Part shown: positions 53,647 through 62,000 of the stretch, piece after piece | How positions within the stretch are numbered: the stretch's first letter is position 1 | Layout of the letters: each line of letters begins with the position of its first letter | Source of the DNA: Swaminathania salitolerans | GTDB lineage: Bacteria; Pseudomonadota; Alphaproteobacteria; Acetobacterales; Acetobacteraceae | Strand: one strand, 5' to 3' | Length of the DNA stretch: 64,000 bases | Assembly (NCBI RefSeq): GCF_025994315.1 | Contig: NZ_BAQE01000005.1 | Made by a program: the position numbers and the translations under genes | The notes under the pieces: generated by a model | The model's input: the letters and a program-made list of their open reading frames with translations, nothing else | Database searches by the model: none | What the model was told of the DNA's origin: nothing

Positions 53647-54693
53647 TCAGTCCGAGGCCGAGAGATCGATCGCGGCGACACATCCGTCTTCCGTTCCGAA
53701 GACCATCATGCCGCCGAAGGGCGAGAAGCAGAGTGTGGAGACCCTGCCCCGCTTGCCGAGGCAGATCGGGAGAACGCGCTCCGATCCTGTCTCGGCGAGA
53801 AGGACCGATCCATCCTCGAACCCCGCCGCGATGATATCGCTCTTCGGATGGGCGCAGACCGCCGAACAGAAGACCCCGGGAAGGCGCGCCAGCTCCGTGG
53901 GCGGCTTGCCCATCGGCCCGCCGCCGAAAAACGGCCACAGGACGATCGCATCGGCACCGGAAGTCGCGAGCCAGCGGCCGTTTCTGGTGAAGGACAGGGA
54001 AGAGACGCGCCTGGGATAGCCGCTCATGCGCATGTTATGCCCGTCCGAAAGACGCCATCCATGCAGGTCGTTCTCCTGCATGGCCGTGACGATCGCCTCT
54101 CCACCGGGATGAATTGCGATGGCGGTATGACTTCCCTTCCACTCCAGCGGACGCACCGTATCGACCCGGGCCTGCACGAACCATACCGAAACGCCGTTGT
54201 AATGGGAGGCGGCAACCCGCTTGCCCTTGGTATCGAATACGATACCGGTGACGGTGGAGGGATGCTCCAGCGTCTTGAGCGTCGTCTCTCCCGAAGAATC
54301 GCGGATCTCGAGCTGCTTGCCCGCCGAGAAGGCGATATGACCCGGCGTGGATGCCACGCACTCCACCCAGCGTCGCCCCTTGTGCAGTTCCGTCACCGTC
54401 CCGTCGGGTCCGATGCGGCACAGACGGTTGTCCTCGCCTCCCGTGAGGAAACCCTCTTTCCCCGTATCGGGCGCGAGGCAGAGCACCGCCCCGTCATGCG
54501 CCTCGACACGCGTCCAGGTCTCCGGATGCTTCAGCCCGGCCACCGGAACCAGGACGATGTCGCCATCGACGGTCCCCAGTGCGAATGTCTGCCCGTCCCG
54601 CGCGCAGGAGGCGGCGGTAACGGCAGAACCGAATACCTTTTCCGCGCCGCGCGTTGCGAGAAGCTCGGTCATCTCTCCCGCAACCGCGCTCAT
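53647..54693 (-). CDS. WD40-repeat protein
   Basis: 348 residues, seven blades of a WD40-like propeller: FALGTVDGDIVLVPV, VEAHDGAVLCLAPDTGKEGF, LTGGEDNRLCRIG, WVECVASTPGHIAF, VTGIVFDTKGKRVAASHY, VSSLSFTRNGRWLATSGADA and FCSAVCAHPKSDIIAAG; the last, STLCFSPFGGMMVFGTEDG, closes it. No signal peptide: cytoplasmic. Its ATG overlaps the stop of the CobW-type GTPase (ATGA), a strict pairing that suggests a shared complex, perhaps in metal handling. Confidence 0.88.
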   Translation of the reverse strand: MSAVAGEMTELLATRGAEKVFGSAVTAASCARDGQTFALGTVDGDIVLVPVAGLKHPETWTRVEAHDGAVLCLAPDTGKEGFLTGGEDNRLCRIGPDGTVTELHKGRRWVECVASTPGHIAFSAGKQLEIRDSSGETTLKTLEHPSTVTGIVFDTKGKRVAASHYNGVSVWFVQARVDTVRPLEWKGSHTAIAIHPGGEAIVTAMQENDLHGWRLSDGHNMRMSGYPRRVSSLSFTRNGRWLATSGADAIVLWPFFGGGPMGKPPTELARLPGVFCSAVCAHPKSDIIAAGFEDGSVLLAETGSERVLPICLGKRGRVSTLCFSPFGGMMVFGTEDGCVAAIDLSASD

Positions 54694-55652
54694 GCCCGGC
54701 AGCTTTCGAACCCGCGACGAAGCTGCGGGCGATTGAGGTCGCGCCCGATGAACACGATCCGGGATTCCTGCCCCTCCTCTGCTCTGGCCGGGCCGATATA
54801 ATCGCCATCGGCCATCATATGGACAGCCTGGAAGGCGAAGCGCTCCTTCTGTCCGGCAAAATGAAGTATGCCCTTCGCGCGCAGGATATCCGCGCCGCGC
54901 TCCTGAAGCAGCGCGCCGATCCAGGCCTGGAAACGTTGTTCGTCGAGCGGCTCGGAAACCGAGAAGGACATGCTGGTCACGCCCTCTTCATGGGTATGCT
55001 CGTTGTTCTCGAGAAAATCGGGCATGGTCTCGAGCGCGCGCGCCAGATCGAAACCACCGCGGTCGAGCACGTTTTCAAGAGCGATCTTGCCATGGCAGGC
55101 ACGATGGATCTTCACGCTGGCATTGATGCCGCGCAGCCGGGCTTCGACCGCCTCGAGTGCCGCCTCGTCCAGCAGATCGGTCTTGTTCAGGACGATCACA
55201 TCCGCAAAGGCGATCTGGCTGACGGCTTCGTGGCTCTCATCGAGCGTCCGGGACACGTTGAACGCATCGACCACCGTCACCACGGCGTCGAGACGCGCCT
55301 TTTCGCGCAGATTGTCATCGACGAAGAACGTCTGCGCGACCGGTGCGGGATCGGCCAGGCCGGTCGTCTCGACGATAATACCGTCGAATTTGTTTCGCCG
55401 ACGCAGAAGACTGCCGAGAATACGGATGAGGTCGCCGCGCACCGTGCAGCAGATGCAGCCGTTATTGGTCTCGAAAACCTCCTCATCGGCATCGACGACC
55501 AGATCGCCATCCACCCCGAGCTCTCCGAACTCGTTGACGAGAACGGCATATTTCCGCCCATGCCCGGCGGAAAGGATATGGTTGAGCAATGTGGTCTTGC
55601 CGGCACCGAGAAAACCGGTGAGGACGGTGACGGGTATCTTAGTCTCGGACAT
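54690..55652 (-). CDS. CobW/ZNG-family metallochaperone GTPase
   Basis: 320 residues from the ATG at 55652 with GGAG six bases upstream. COG0523: Walker A LTGFLGAGKTTLLNHIL, VNEFGELGVDGDL, the metal motif CICC in NNGCICCTVRGDL, IVETTGLADPAPVAQTF, VVTVVDAFNVSRTL, NKTD, and a C-terminal domain with a His-rich loop NNEHTHEEGVTSMS. Moves Zn2+ (or another metal) to client enzymes. Despite lying 2.5 kb from cob genes it is closer to zinc-type GTPases than to CobW of cobaltochelatase, but this is by eye. Upstream partner of the WD40 gene. Confidence 0.9.
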   Translation of the reverse strand: MSETKIPVTVLTGFLGAGKTTLLNHILSAGHGRKYAVLVNEFGELGVDGDLVVDADEEVFETNNGCICCTVRGDLIRILGSLLRRRNKFDGIIVETTGLADPAPVAQTFFVDDNLREKARLDAVVTVVDAFNVSRTLDESHEAVSQIAFADVIVLNKTDLLDEAALEAVEARLRGINASVKIHRACHGKIALENVLDRGGFDLARALETMPDFLENNEHTHEEGVTSMSFSVSEPLDEQRFQAWIGALLQERGADILRAKGILHFAGQKERFAFQAVHMMADGDYIGPARAEEGQESRIVFIGRDLNRPQLRRGFESCRA

Positions 55653-55669
55653 CGGCGCTCCGGATCCTG

Positions 55670-57040
55670 TCAGTTCATGGACGTCGCCTGAGGATATAGG
55701 ACGGCATCGGTGTGACGAACAGAGGCGGCCTCGGCAAGCCCCACGCCCAGAAGCATGAACGCCCATCCGCCAAGAGGAAGATTGAGGAAGTCGCTGGCCG
55801 ATGCGAGGGGCCATTCCTGCACGAAGAATGCGGCGAACAGCCCTATGCGCCAGGCATGGCGCGGGCCCTTCACAGGCCAGAGCGCCCGCAGACAGGCGAG
55901 CACCAGGGCGATGAACAGGACGAGACCGGGCAGACCGGCATTGGTGACGGCCTGGAGGAGATGATTATGGGCGTGCTGGACACAGATGACGGTACCGCCT
56001 CCGTCGGGCGCCGTGCTCATCCATGAGAGGCCGTGCCGGTAGAGCGGGTCCGCGCAGGCATGACGAAAGGCATCGTAGCCCAGACCGGTCAGGGGGTGCG
56101 CCTGTGCCATCACCACGGCGCGCGTGAAGAGCAATCCGTAATGGGACTGCCAGAAATGGGTAAGCTGGAACCGGGCGAGAATCACGAGATGATGGAAGCT
56201 GCCGGGCGACACCATGCGCGCAAGCAGCACCAGAACGGGGAGGCCGCATAACCCGACCCATGCCGCAGGACGCAACGGCCGGTAGAACAGGGCACAGATG
56301 CCGATCCCGAGCAGGGTCAGCGCCATCGGGATGCGCTGCCCGGCAAGGATCATGAGCGCGATGACGGCAAGGGCGAGCAGACTCATGCCCACGAACGCGC
56401 CGATCCGGCCGAAGCGGCCGGAATGCCCAGTATGCCCCGGGGTGCTTTCACCGCCGGCGGTCCGGCTGGATGAAACCGGGGTGCTGCGCGCCACGAGCCA
56501 GGCACAGGCGAGCATCATCACCGGAAGGACGAGGCGCGAGAACGGCGCCGCCGCACGCGGATGGGCATAAGGTCCGGTCAGCGTCCCGTCGATGAAACGC
56601 GGATAACCGAACAGGTTGCGACCGGTCGTTGCCTGAAGGACGAACTGGAACGCGAAATAGAGACAACACGCCACAAGCACACGGACCATGCGGCGACGGG
56701 TCACCTCGTCGCGCAGGGTCCAGCTTTCGAGCGCCGCCGCCATGAGGGGAAACCGTATGGCAAGACATGCCTGTGTGAGGGCCTGACCCGAGCCGAGTCC
56801 GATGCCGGGCAGGGAACAGACGATCTGCCATCCCCACCAGAGCAGCGCCATGCGAAACCACAGACCGTGACTCCAGTGCCAGCCCAGACCGTTAGTCGAG
56901 CGCAGGAGCAGCCCCAGCGCGAGACCGTCCATGCAGATCTCGGAGAAAAGCCGCCCATGGGTCAGGAAGATCGGCAGCAGAAGGGTCAGCGCCTGACCGG
57001 TGCGGTCGAGCACGGTGGTGAGTTTCTGGCTGGATGTCAT
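55670..57040 (-). CDS. O-antigen ligase / polymerase-like membrane protein
   Basis: About 456 residues from the ATG at 57040; earlier starts are in frame but run through repeat DNA. Ten or more membrane segments. The Wzy_C core is LILAGQRIPMALTLLGIG, with a long outer loop containing HFWQSHYGLLFTRAVVMAQA, HPLTGLGYDAFRHACADPLY and the conserved His pair in VQHAHNHLLQAVTNAGLPGL. It joins polysaccharide chains, WaaL- or Wzy-like. No ribosome site is convincing. Follows the CobW-type gene in reverse orientation. Confidence 0.85.
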   Translation of the reverse strand: MTSSQKLTTVLDRTGQALTLLLPIFLTHGRLFSEICMDGLALGLLLRSTNGLGWHWSHGLWFRMALLWWGWQIVCSLPGIGLGSGQALTQACLAIRFPLMAAALESWTLRDEVTRRRMVRVLVACCLYFAFQFVLQATTGRNLFGYPRFIDGTLTGPYAHPRAAAPFSRLVLPVMMLACAWLVARSTPVSSSRTAGGESTPGHTGHSGRFGRIGAFVGMSLLALAVIALMILAGQRIPMALTLLGIGICALFYRPLRPAAWVGLCGLPVLVLLARMVSPGSFHHLVILARFQLTHFWQSHYGLLFTRAVVMAQAHPLTGLGYDAFRHACADPLYRHGLSWMSTAPDGGGTVICVQHAHNHLLQAVTNAGLPGLVLFIALVLACLRALWPVKGPRHAWRIGLFAAFFVQEWPLASASDFLNLPLGGWAFMLLGVGLAEAASVRHTDAVLYPQATSMN

Positions 57041-57129
57041 GGAAAACGGTGATGCCCGCTCGACGCGACGCGTGCAAGGCGCGGAGGACGTATCGACGCA
57101 ACGCTTCGCAGTTTCATTCGTAAGACTCT

Positions 57130-57193
57130 CACAGCCCGGGGATCCCATGGCCCGGTGATTTCACAGCCCGGGGATTTCATGGCCCGGGGATTT
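57130..57193. repeat. 16-bp tandem repeat, four copies
   Basis: CACAGCCCGGGGATCC, CATGGCCCGGTGATTT, CACAGCCCGGGGATTT, CATGGCCCGGGGATTT: alternating two variants in the 238-base divergent gap between the O-antigen-ligase-like gene and the aldo/keto reductase. Confidence 0.9.
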
Positions 57194-57278
57194 CGCATCG
57201 CGGAAAACGAAGGGAGACCGGACCGGCGAATACCCCAGACATGCCCGGATCCGGACTCCGGCAGGAAAGGACATACTC

Positions 57279-58271
57279 ATGACGACCGACACCATGACCA
57301 TCAGGAATATCGATCGACCCGTCAGCCGCATCGCCCTCGGTACATGGGCGATCGGAGGCTGGATGTGGGGCGGCCCGGATGACGACAATGCCATACGGAC
57401 GATCCATCGTGCTCTCGATGAAGGCATCAACTTCATCGACACGGCACCGGTCTACGGTTTCGGCCATAGCGAGGAGGTCATCGGCCGCGCCCTGGAAGGC
57501 GGAAAACGCGAAAAGGTCGTGCTTGCGACGAAACTCGGTCTGGCCTGGACCGACGACGAGAAGGTCTATCGAGACAGCAGGCCCGAGCGCGTCCGCAAGG
57601 AGGTCGAGGATTCGCTGCGCCGCCTGAAGACGGATGTGCTCGATCTCGAACAGGTTCACTGGCCGGACGGGAAGACGCCCGTCGAGGAAACGGCGCATGC
57701 CCTCGAGGAGCTGCGCAAGGAAGGCAAGATCCGTGCCATCGGGGTGAGCAATTTCTCTGTCGCCGATATGGAGGCCTTCGCATCGGTCGCGCCTCTCAGC
57801 ACGATCCAGCCGCCCTACAACCTGTTCGAGCGGGTTACTGCCGAGCGCGATGTCCTGCCGTTTGCGAGGAAGCACGATGCGGTCGCACTGGCGTACGGCG
57901 CCCTTTGTCGCGGCCTGCTCGCAGGCAAGATGAACAGCGAGACCCGCTTTCCCGAAAATGATCTGCGCAGCAGCGATCCGAAATTCCAGCCCCCCGCCTT
58001 CGCCCGTTATCTCGCTGCCGTCGAGGATCTGAAAAAACTCGCTGCACGTCACAACAGGAGCATTCTCGCTCTGGCCATACGCTGGGTGCTCGACCAGGGG
58101 CCGACGATCGCCCTCTGGGGAGCCCGCAAACCGCAGCAGATCGAGGGGATCAGCGAGGCTTTCGGCTGGAGTCTCGGCGAGGACGACCGGAAGGAGATCG
58201 ATGCGATCCTCAAGCGCCACGTCCCCGATCCGATCCAGCCCGATTTCATGGCACCCCCGCAGAGGGACTGA
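57279..58271 (+). CDS. Aldo/keto reductase
   Basis: 330 residues, TIM barrel with the catalytic tetrad in place: FIDTAPVYGFGHSEEVIGRA (Asp, Tyr), VVLATKLG (Lys), DLEQVHWPDGKTP (His). NADPH site near GALCRGLLAGK and WGARKPQQIEGISEA. AAAGGA precedes the ATG by eight bases. Similar to YhdN/general stress AKR or plant-type L-galactose dehydrogenase; substrate not determined. The last codons and stop belong to a 15-base tandem repeat. Confidence 0.9.
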   Translation: MTTDTMTIRNIDRPVSRIALGTWAIGGWMWGGPDDDNAIRTIHRALDEGINFIDTAPVYGFGHSEEVIGRALEGGKREKVVLATKLGLAWTDDEKVYRDSRPERVRKEVEDSLRRLKTDVLDLEQVHWPDGKTPVEETAHALEELRKEGKIRAIGVSNFSVADMEAFASVAPLSTIQPPYNLFERVTAERDVLPFARKHDAVALAYGALCRGLLAGKMNSETRFPENDLRSSDPKFQPPAFARYLAAVEDLKKLAARHNRSILALAIRWVLDQGPTIALWGARKPQQIEGISEAFGWSLGEDDRKEIDAILKRHVPDPIQPDFMAPPQRD

Positions 58272-58303
58272 ACGCAGGGGGACTGAATGCAGGGGGACTG
58301 AAT
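58259..58303. repeat. 15-bp tandem repeat spanning the aldo/keto reductase stop codon
   Basis: GCAGAGGGACTGAAC, GCAGGGGGACTGAAT, GCAGGGGGACTGAAT. The reductase TGA (58269-58271) is in the first unit; the same stop is repeated in frame every five codons. Confidence 0.9.
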
Positions 58304-58489
58304 GCAAAAGGTATCGCCCTCCGGAGGGGGGCGATCGTGAAGGATCCGGAACGCCGCAGGATGGACGATCAGGCGGCGGAACGGACCGCTCCGGGGCGGT
58401 TGGGACGTTCTGGAAATAGTTTGGAACGAACCCCCGGCCCGAGAGTTAACGCCGTGCAATGCATTCCCTTTCTGAAAGGAACAAGAACA

Positions 58490-58957
58490 ATGCGCGCATT
58501 TACCCGCAGGGCCCTCGCCGCCTCGACATTCGCCGCAGCGACTCTCGCTGTCCTTCCCGCAGCCCATGCCAAGACGAAAACCCCCGACGCGCTTGGCAAG
58601 GCGGTCGGTGAAGTCACGCTCACGGCCAAGTCGGCCGATGTGGGCATCGGCTATACCTGGGGCGAAGGCACCCTGACCTACGATCACAAGACCTATCGCT
58701 TCAAGGTGACGGGCGGCAATATTGCGGCGGTCGGCTTCTCCAAGATCGAAGCGACGGGCAAGGTCTATAACCTGAAGAACCTGCACGATTTCGACGGCGG
58801 TTACGGTGCCCTGAACGGGGATGCCACGCTCGATCGCGGTATCGGCGGAGCCATTCTCAGCAACAGCAACGGCGTGAAGATCAAGATCACGACCGCGACA
58901 CGCGGCGCCCATCTCGCTGCGGGCGGACAGGGCCTGTCCTTCCAGCTCGAGAACTGA
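58490..58957 (+). CDS. Exported beta-rich protein of unknown function
   Basis: 155 residues with AAGGA nine bases upstream. Signal peptide: RRALAASTFAAATLAVLPAAHA, cleaved after AHA (about residue 27). The mature part is strand-turn-strand: GEVTLTAKSADVGIGYTWGE, GTLTYDHKTYRFKVTGGNIA, VYNLKNLHDFDGGYGALNG, IGGAILSNSNGVKIKITTAT and GQGLSFQLEN. The combination resembles exported proteins often found as a small family in alphaproteobacteria (a single EipB/SYLF-like sandwich), but the name is uncertain. Downstream lies a rho-type terminator. Confidence 0.8.
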   Translation: MRAFTRRALAASTFAAATLAVLPAAHAKTKTPDALGKAVGEVTLTAKSADVGIGYTWGEGTLTYDHKTYRFKVTGGNIAAVGFSKIEATGKVYNLKNLHDFDGGYGALNGDATLDRGIGGAILSNSNGVKIKITTATRGAHLAAGGQGLSFQLEN

Positions 58958-58964
58958 CCGGCCC

Positions 58965-59024
58965 GAGGCTGGCGGTCCGGAGGCTGGCGGCCCTCATGCT
59001 GTCAGCCGGGAGGCTGGCAGATCA
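58965..59024. repeat. 15-bp tandem repeat after the exported protein
   Basis: GAGGCTGGCGGTCCG, GAGGCTGGCGGCCCT, CATGCTGTCAGCCGG, GAGGCTGGCAGATCA, starting seven bases after the stop codon. Confidence 0.85.
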
Positions 59025-59053
59025 GGGGGCGGCTACGGGTCGACCAACGGATG

Positions 59054-59077
59054 AAGCGGCCCCCGGGCCGCTTTTTT
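59054..59077 (+). terminator. Rho-independent terminator
   Basis: AAGCGGCCC ... GGGCCGCTT followed by T residues, about 100 bases after the exported-protein stop. Part of the gene-free gap 58958-59348, which otherwise holds two 15-bp repeat arrays. Confidence 0.85.
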
Positions 59078-59098
59078 CGTATCGATCGCTGCAACAGC

Positions 59099-59158
59099 GC
59101 CGGATCCGATACTGCCGGATCCGGCACTTCCTGATCCGGTACCGTCGAACCCGATCCG
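59099..59158. repeat. 15-bp tandem repeat upstream of sodC
   Basis: GCCGGATCCGATACT, GCCGGATCCGGCACT, TCCTGATCCGGTACC, GTCGAACCCGATCCG. Lies between the terminator and sodC and may overlap the sodC promoter region. Confidence 0.85.
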
Positions 59159-59348
59159 GAAGACAGACCGGCGATGCGCGCCTGCGGCTCGCCATCGTCG
59201 TGAAACCATGCGAATCCGCATCGAAACCGTTGCGAGACGCTCGCAACCCCGGCATGCTCGCCTGTATGCCGGGCCTTGTCTGCCGCCCATGCCGCATCCT
59301 GCGCGTTACCTGTCTTCCGCTTCTCTCAGACCTGCCGAGGATTCCCCC

Positions 59349-59888
59349 ATGCGCTTCGCTCTTCCCGTGATGACGACGCTTCTTCTTCTCTCAGGCGCGG
59401 TGACCGGCCTGTCCGTGGCGCAAGCCGCGGACTCCGTGCACGGAACGCTGATCGGACCGGAAGGCAAGCCTCATGGAACGGTGACCGTAACCGAGGCCCC
59501 TCGCGGCGTCATCGTGCGCGTCGTGGCAGAGGGGCTGCCTCCCGGCTGGCACGGAATGCATTTTCACGAAACGGGTGCGTGCACCCCACCCGGCTTTACC
59601 AGCGCCAAGGGGCATGTTCATCATGTCACCCCCGTCATTCACGGATTCATGACACCCCATGCGACGGATGACGGCGACCTGCCGAATCTCCATGTGGACA
59701 GGAATGGCGCTGCGACGGTCGAGCTCTATTCGACCCTCGTCTCCCTGCACGGGACCGATGGGCGTCCTGCGCTGGAGGATGCGGATGGCTCGGCTCTGGT
59801 GATCCATGCGCGCCCCGACGATTATACCACCCAGCCCATCGGCGGTTCGGCCGGACGTATCGCCTGCGCGGTGCTCAAGGGACAATAA
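59349..59888 (+). CDS. sodC: Periplasmic Cu-Zn superoxide dismutase
   Basis: 179 residues, GAGGA eight bases before the ATG. Signal peptide VMTTLLLLSGAVTGLSVAQA. Metal ligands: Cu His in GWHGMHFHETG, bridging/zinc His in KGHVHHVTPVIHGF and PHATDDGDLPNL (Asp), last Cu His in ALVIHARPDD, and the disulfide CTPP/IACAVL. The electrostatic loop Arg is GGSAGRIACAVL. Removes superoxide in the periplasm. Normal length for bacterial SodC. Monocistronic. Confidence 0.95.
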   Translation: MRFALPVMTTLLLLSGAVTGLSVAQAADSVHGTLIGPEGKPHGTVTVTEAPRGVIVRVVAEGLPPGWHGMHFHETGACTPPGFTSAKGHVHHVTPVIHGFMTPHATDDGDLPNLHVDRNGAATVELYSTLVSLHGTDGRPALEDADGSALVIHARPDDYTTQPIGGSAGRIACAVLKGQ

Positions 59889-59991
59889 GCTCGCAGCGCT
59901 GTACGAAAAACGCAAAGCCTCCGGGGAGAGCCTCTGCAGATGTGGCAGCCGCGGGCGATGACGCCTGTTGCCCAAGAGAGCGGTGCGCGCG

Positions 59992-60456
59992 TCAGAGACC
60001 GAGCGCGCTCAGGGAAGGATGATCGTCCGGTCGTCTGCCCTGAGGCCAGAAAAAGAGCCTGTCCGACCCGGCAATGGCCATATCGTTGATCGATGCCATA
60101 CGCCGGCACATCAGGCCCTGGCTGTCGAACTCCCAGTTCTCGTTACCGAGGGAACGGAACCATTGCCCGGCATCGTCATGCCATTCATAGGCAAAACGGA
60201 CGGCTATCCGATTGTCGCCGAACAGGAACATCTCCTTGATCAGACGATATTCGTGCTCCCTTGCCCATTTACGCGCGAGAAACGCCACGATCCGGTCCCG
60301 CCCCTGAAAATGCTCGTCCCGGTTCCGCCACAGACTATCGACACTATAGGCAAGAGATACGGCATGCGGGTCGCGCGTGTTCCACGCATCTTCCGCGCTG
60401 CGGGTCTTGAGCCGGGCGGTTTCGCGGGTGAACGGGGGGAGAGGCGGCCTCGTCAT
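59992..60456 (-). CDS. DUF1348 SnoaL/NTF2-like protein
   Basis: 154 residues. DUF1348 motifs: PFTRETARLKTRSAEDAWNT, AYSVDSLWRNRDEHFQGRDR, IVAFLARKWAREHEYRLIKE, NRIAVRFAYEWHDDAGQWFR and NENWEFDSQGLMCRRMASIN. NTF2-like cone fold with no obvious enzyme residues. Its ATG overlaps the bioA stop (ATGA), so they are co-translated; a link with biotin synthesis is only suggested by position. Confidence 0.88.
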   Translation of the reverse strand: MTRPPLPPFTRETARLKTRSAEDAWNTRDPHAVSLAYSVDSLWRNRDEHFQGRDRIVAFLARKWAREHEYRLIKEMFLFGDNRIAVRFAYEWHDDAGQWFRSLGNENWEFDSQGLMCRRMASINDMAIAGSDRLFFWPQGRRPDDHPSLSALGL

Positions 60457-61901
60457 TTTCCGGTTGCTCCTGTCTCTGAATCGACTGCCGGTCGTGCCTC
60501 AACCGTGGGCGCCGTCGGAGTCGCCGTCGGAATCGCCGTCGGGGCGGGGCGGGCAGCAAAGGCCCCCTCACGGATCACGCGCCGGATCGCACCGGTCAGG
60601 ACCCCGAGATCCTCGCGCGTGATGGTCAGGGCCGGGGTCAGGTAGAGAATGGTCCGGAAAGGCCGCACCCATACGCCGCAGGCCACCAGAGCCGCCTTGA
60701 GGCGGGCCATATCCTCGATACGATCGAGTTCGACGACGCCGATCGCTCCCAGCACGCGCACGTCGCGTACGCCCGGCATGGCGCGGCAGGGTTCGAGCCC
60801 CTCTGCCAGCCAGCCCGACAGGGCGGCGACCTGTTCCAGTCTCGGCTCGGTCTCGAACAGGTCCAGCGATGCGCAGGCCGCCGCGCAGGCCAGCGGATTT
60901 GCCATGAAAGTGGGTCCGTGCATCAGCGCATGACGCGGAGATTCGGACAAGAACGCCTCATAGACGTGACGCCGGGCAACGGTCGCAGCGAGCGCCATGG
61001 TGCCGCCGGTGAGTGCCTTGGACAGGGTGACGATATCGGGCACGATTCCGGCCTGCTCGCAGGCGAACATCGTTCCGGTGCGTCCGAACCCGGTAAAGAT
61101 CTCATCGAGGATCAGCAGAACGCCGTGTTTGTCGGCAAGATCCCTGACACGCGCGACGACCTCCGGCATATGGAAGATCATTCCACCGGCCCCCTGAACC
61201 AGAGGCTCCATCACGATTGCCGCGATCTCGTTGCGCCGGGCCGAGAGAACCGCATCGAGCGCGGCGGTGCGCGCCTCGTCCGTCGGCAGATCTGCGATCA
61301 CCTGCTCGGGAAAGACACCGGCGAAGAGATGATGCATCCCCTCCTCGGGATCGCAGACCGACATGGTCGCAAGCGTGTCCCCGTGATAGCCGCCCCTGAA
61401 GGCGAGAAGCCGCGTACGCCCGCTCACACCGCGATTGAGCCAGTACTGGATGGCCATCTTGATGCCCACCTCGACGGCGACGGAACCGCTATCGGTGAAG
61501 AAGCAGTGATCGAGATCGCCCGGCAGCAGGGCCGCGAGCCGGGAGGAAAGTTCCAGCACCGGAGCATGGACGAGGCCACCCAGCATGACGTGCGGCATCC
61601 GGTCGAGCTGCCCGGCCACGCGCTGGCGTATGTGAGGATGATTGTAGCCGTGACAGGCCGTCCACCAGGATGCACAGCCATCGACGAGCGCGCGTCCGTC
61701 CTCGAGCAAAATGCGCGTCCCCCGGGTCGAGGCGGCCACCAGAGGAGGCGATGCCGTCTGCATCTGGGTATAGGGGAGCCATACCGTCGATGGCTCCCGA
61801 CCGGAGCGGTCCCGCATGGCCCGACCGGAACGGTCCCGCATGGAAAGATCCTGCGCAGGTGAGAAACCCTGTGCAGGCGGATCGTCCTGCATCCCGCTCA
61901 T
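60453..61901 (-). CDS. bioA: Adenosylmethionine-8-amino-7-oxononanoate aminotransferase
   Basis: 482 residues. PLP class III aminotransferase: VWLPYTQMQTASPPLVAAST, DGCASWWTACHGYNHPHIRQ, FTDSGSVAVEVGIKMAIQYW, FRGGYHGDTLATMSV, LLILDEIFTGFGRTGTMFAC and the PLP Lys in VTLSKALTGGTMALAAT; substrate loop HGPTFMANPLACAAACASLD. Converts KAPA to DAPA. The N-terminal 35 residues contain a duplicated MRDRSGR block and the tail is an Ala/Pro/Thr low-complexity sequence; both are tandem repeats in the DNA. Other bio genes are not here. Confidence 0.95.
   Translation of the reverse strand: MSGMQDDPPAQGFSPAQDLSMRDRSGRAMRDRSGREPSTVWLPYTQMQTASPPLVAASTRGTRILLEDGRALVDGCASWWTACHGYNHPHIRQRVAGQLDRMPHVMLGGLVHAPVLELSSRLAALLPGDLDHCFFTDSGSVAVEVGIKMAIQYWLNRGVSGRTRLLAFRGGYHGDTLATMSVCDPEEGMHHLFAGVFPEQVIADLPTDEARTAALDAVLSARRNEIAAIVMEPLVQGAGGMIFHMPEVVARVRDLADKHGVLLILDEIFTGFGRTGTMFACEQAGIVPDIVTLSKALTGGTMALAATVARRHVYEAFLSESPRHALMHGPTFMANPLACAAACASLDLFETEPRLEQVAALSGWLAEGLEPCRAMPGVRDVRVLGAIGVVELDRIEDMARLKAALVACGVWVRPFRTILYLTPALTITREDLGVLTGAIRRVIREGAFAARPAPTAIPTATPTAPTVEARPAVDSETGATGK
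60511..60546. repeat. 12-bp in-frame repeat, bioA 3' end
   Basis: GCCGTCGGAGTC, GCCGTCGGAATC, GCCGTCGGGGCG encode the Pro/Thr/Ala tail of BioA on the minus strand. Confidence 0.75.
61796..61843. repeat. 24-bp in-frame duplication, bioA 5' end
   Basis: Two adjacent 24-base copies (61796-61819 and 61820-61843), one mismatch, encode MRDRSGRA and MRDRSGRE. Confidence 0.9.
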
Positions 61902-61987
61902 GCCCGACCGAACGTCACGACGAGGCCCTCACCGGTATTCTTCGCACCGCGCCCCTGTGCGACCGCTTCCTGAAACGAGAAGGCCAT
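61898..61987 (-). CDS. Possible 29-residue ORF coupled to bioA
   Basis: From the ATG at 61987 it reads a soluble 29-residue peptide (AFSFQEAVAQGRGAKNTGEG, ending VVTFGRA). Its stop overlaps the bioA ATG as ATGA, a translation-coupling pattern, but there is no ribosome site and no homology I can name. It could be a leader or the eroded tail of a lost upstream gene. Confidence 0.25.
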   Translation of the reverse strand: MAFSFQEAVAQGRGAKNTGEGLVVTFGRA

Positions 61988-62000
61988 GACCGGGCCGAAC

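Noticed and set aside
57178..58307. 376-residue minus-strand frame with repeated HSVPL
   Set aside because: Antisense of the aldo/keto reductase and its 15-bp array; no family features.
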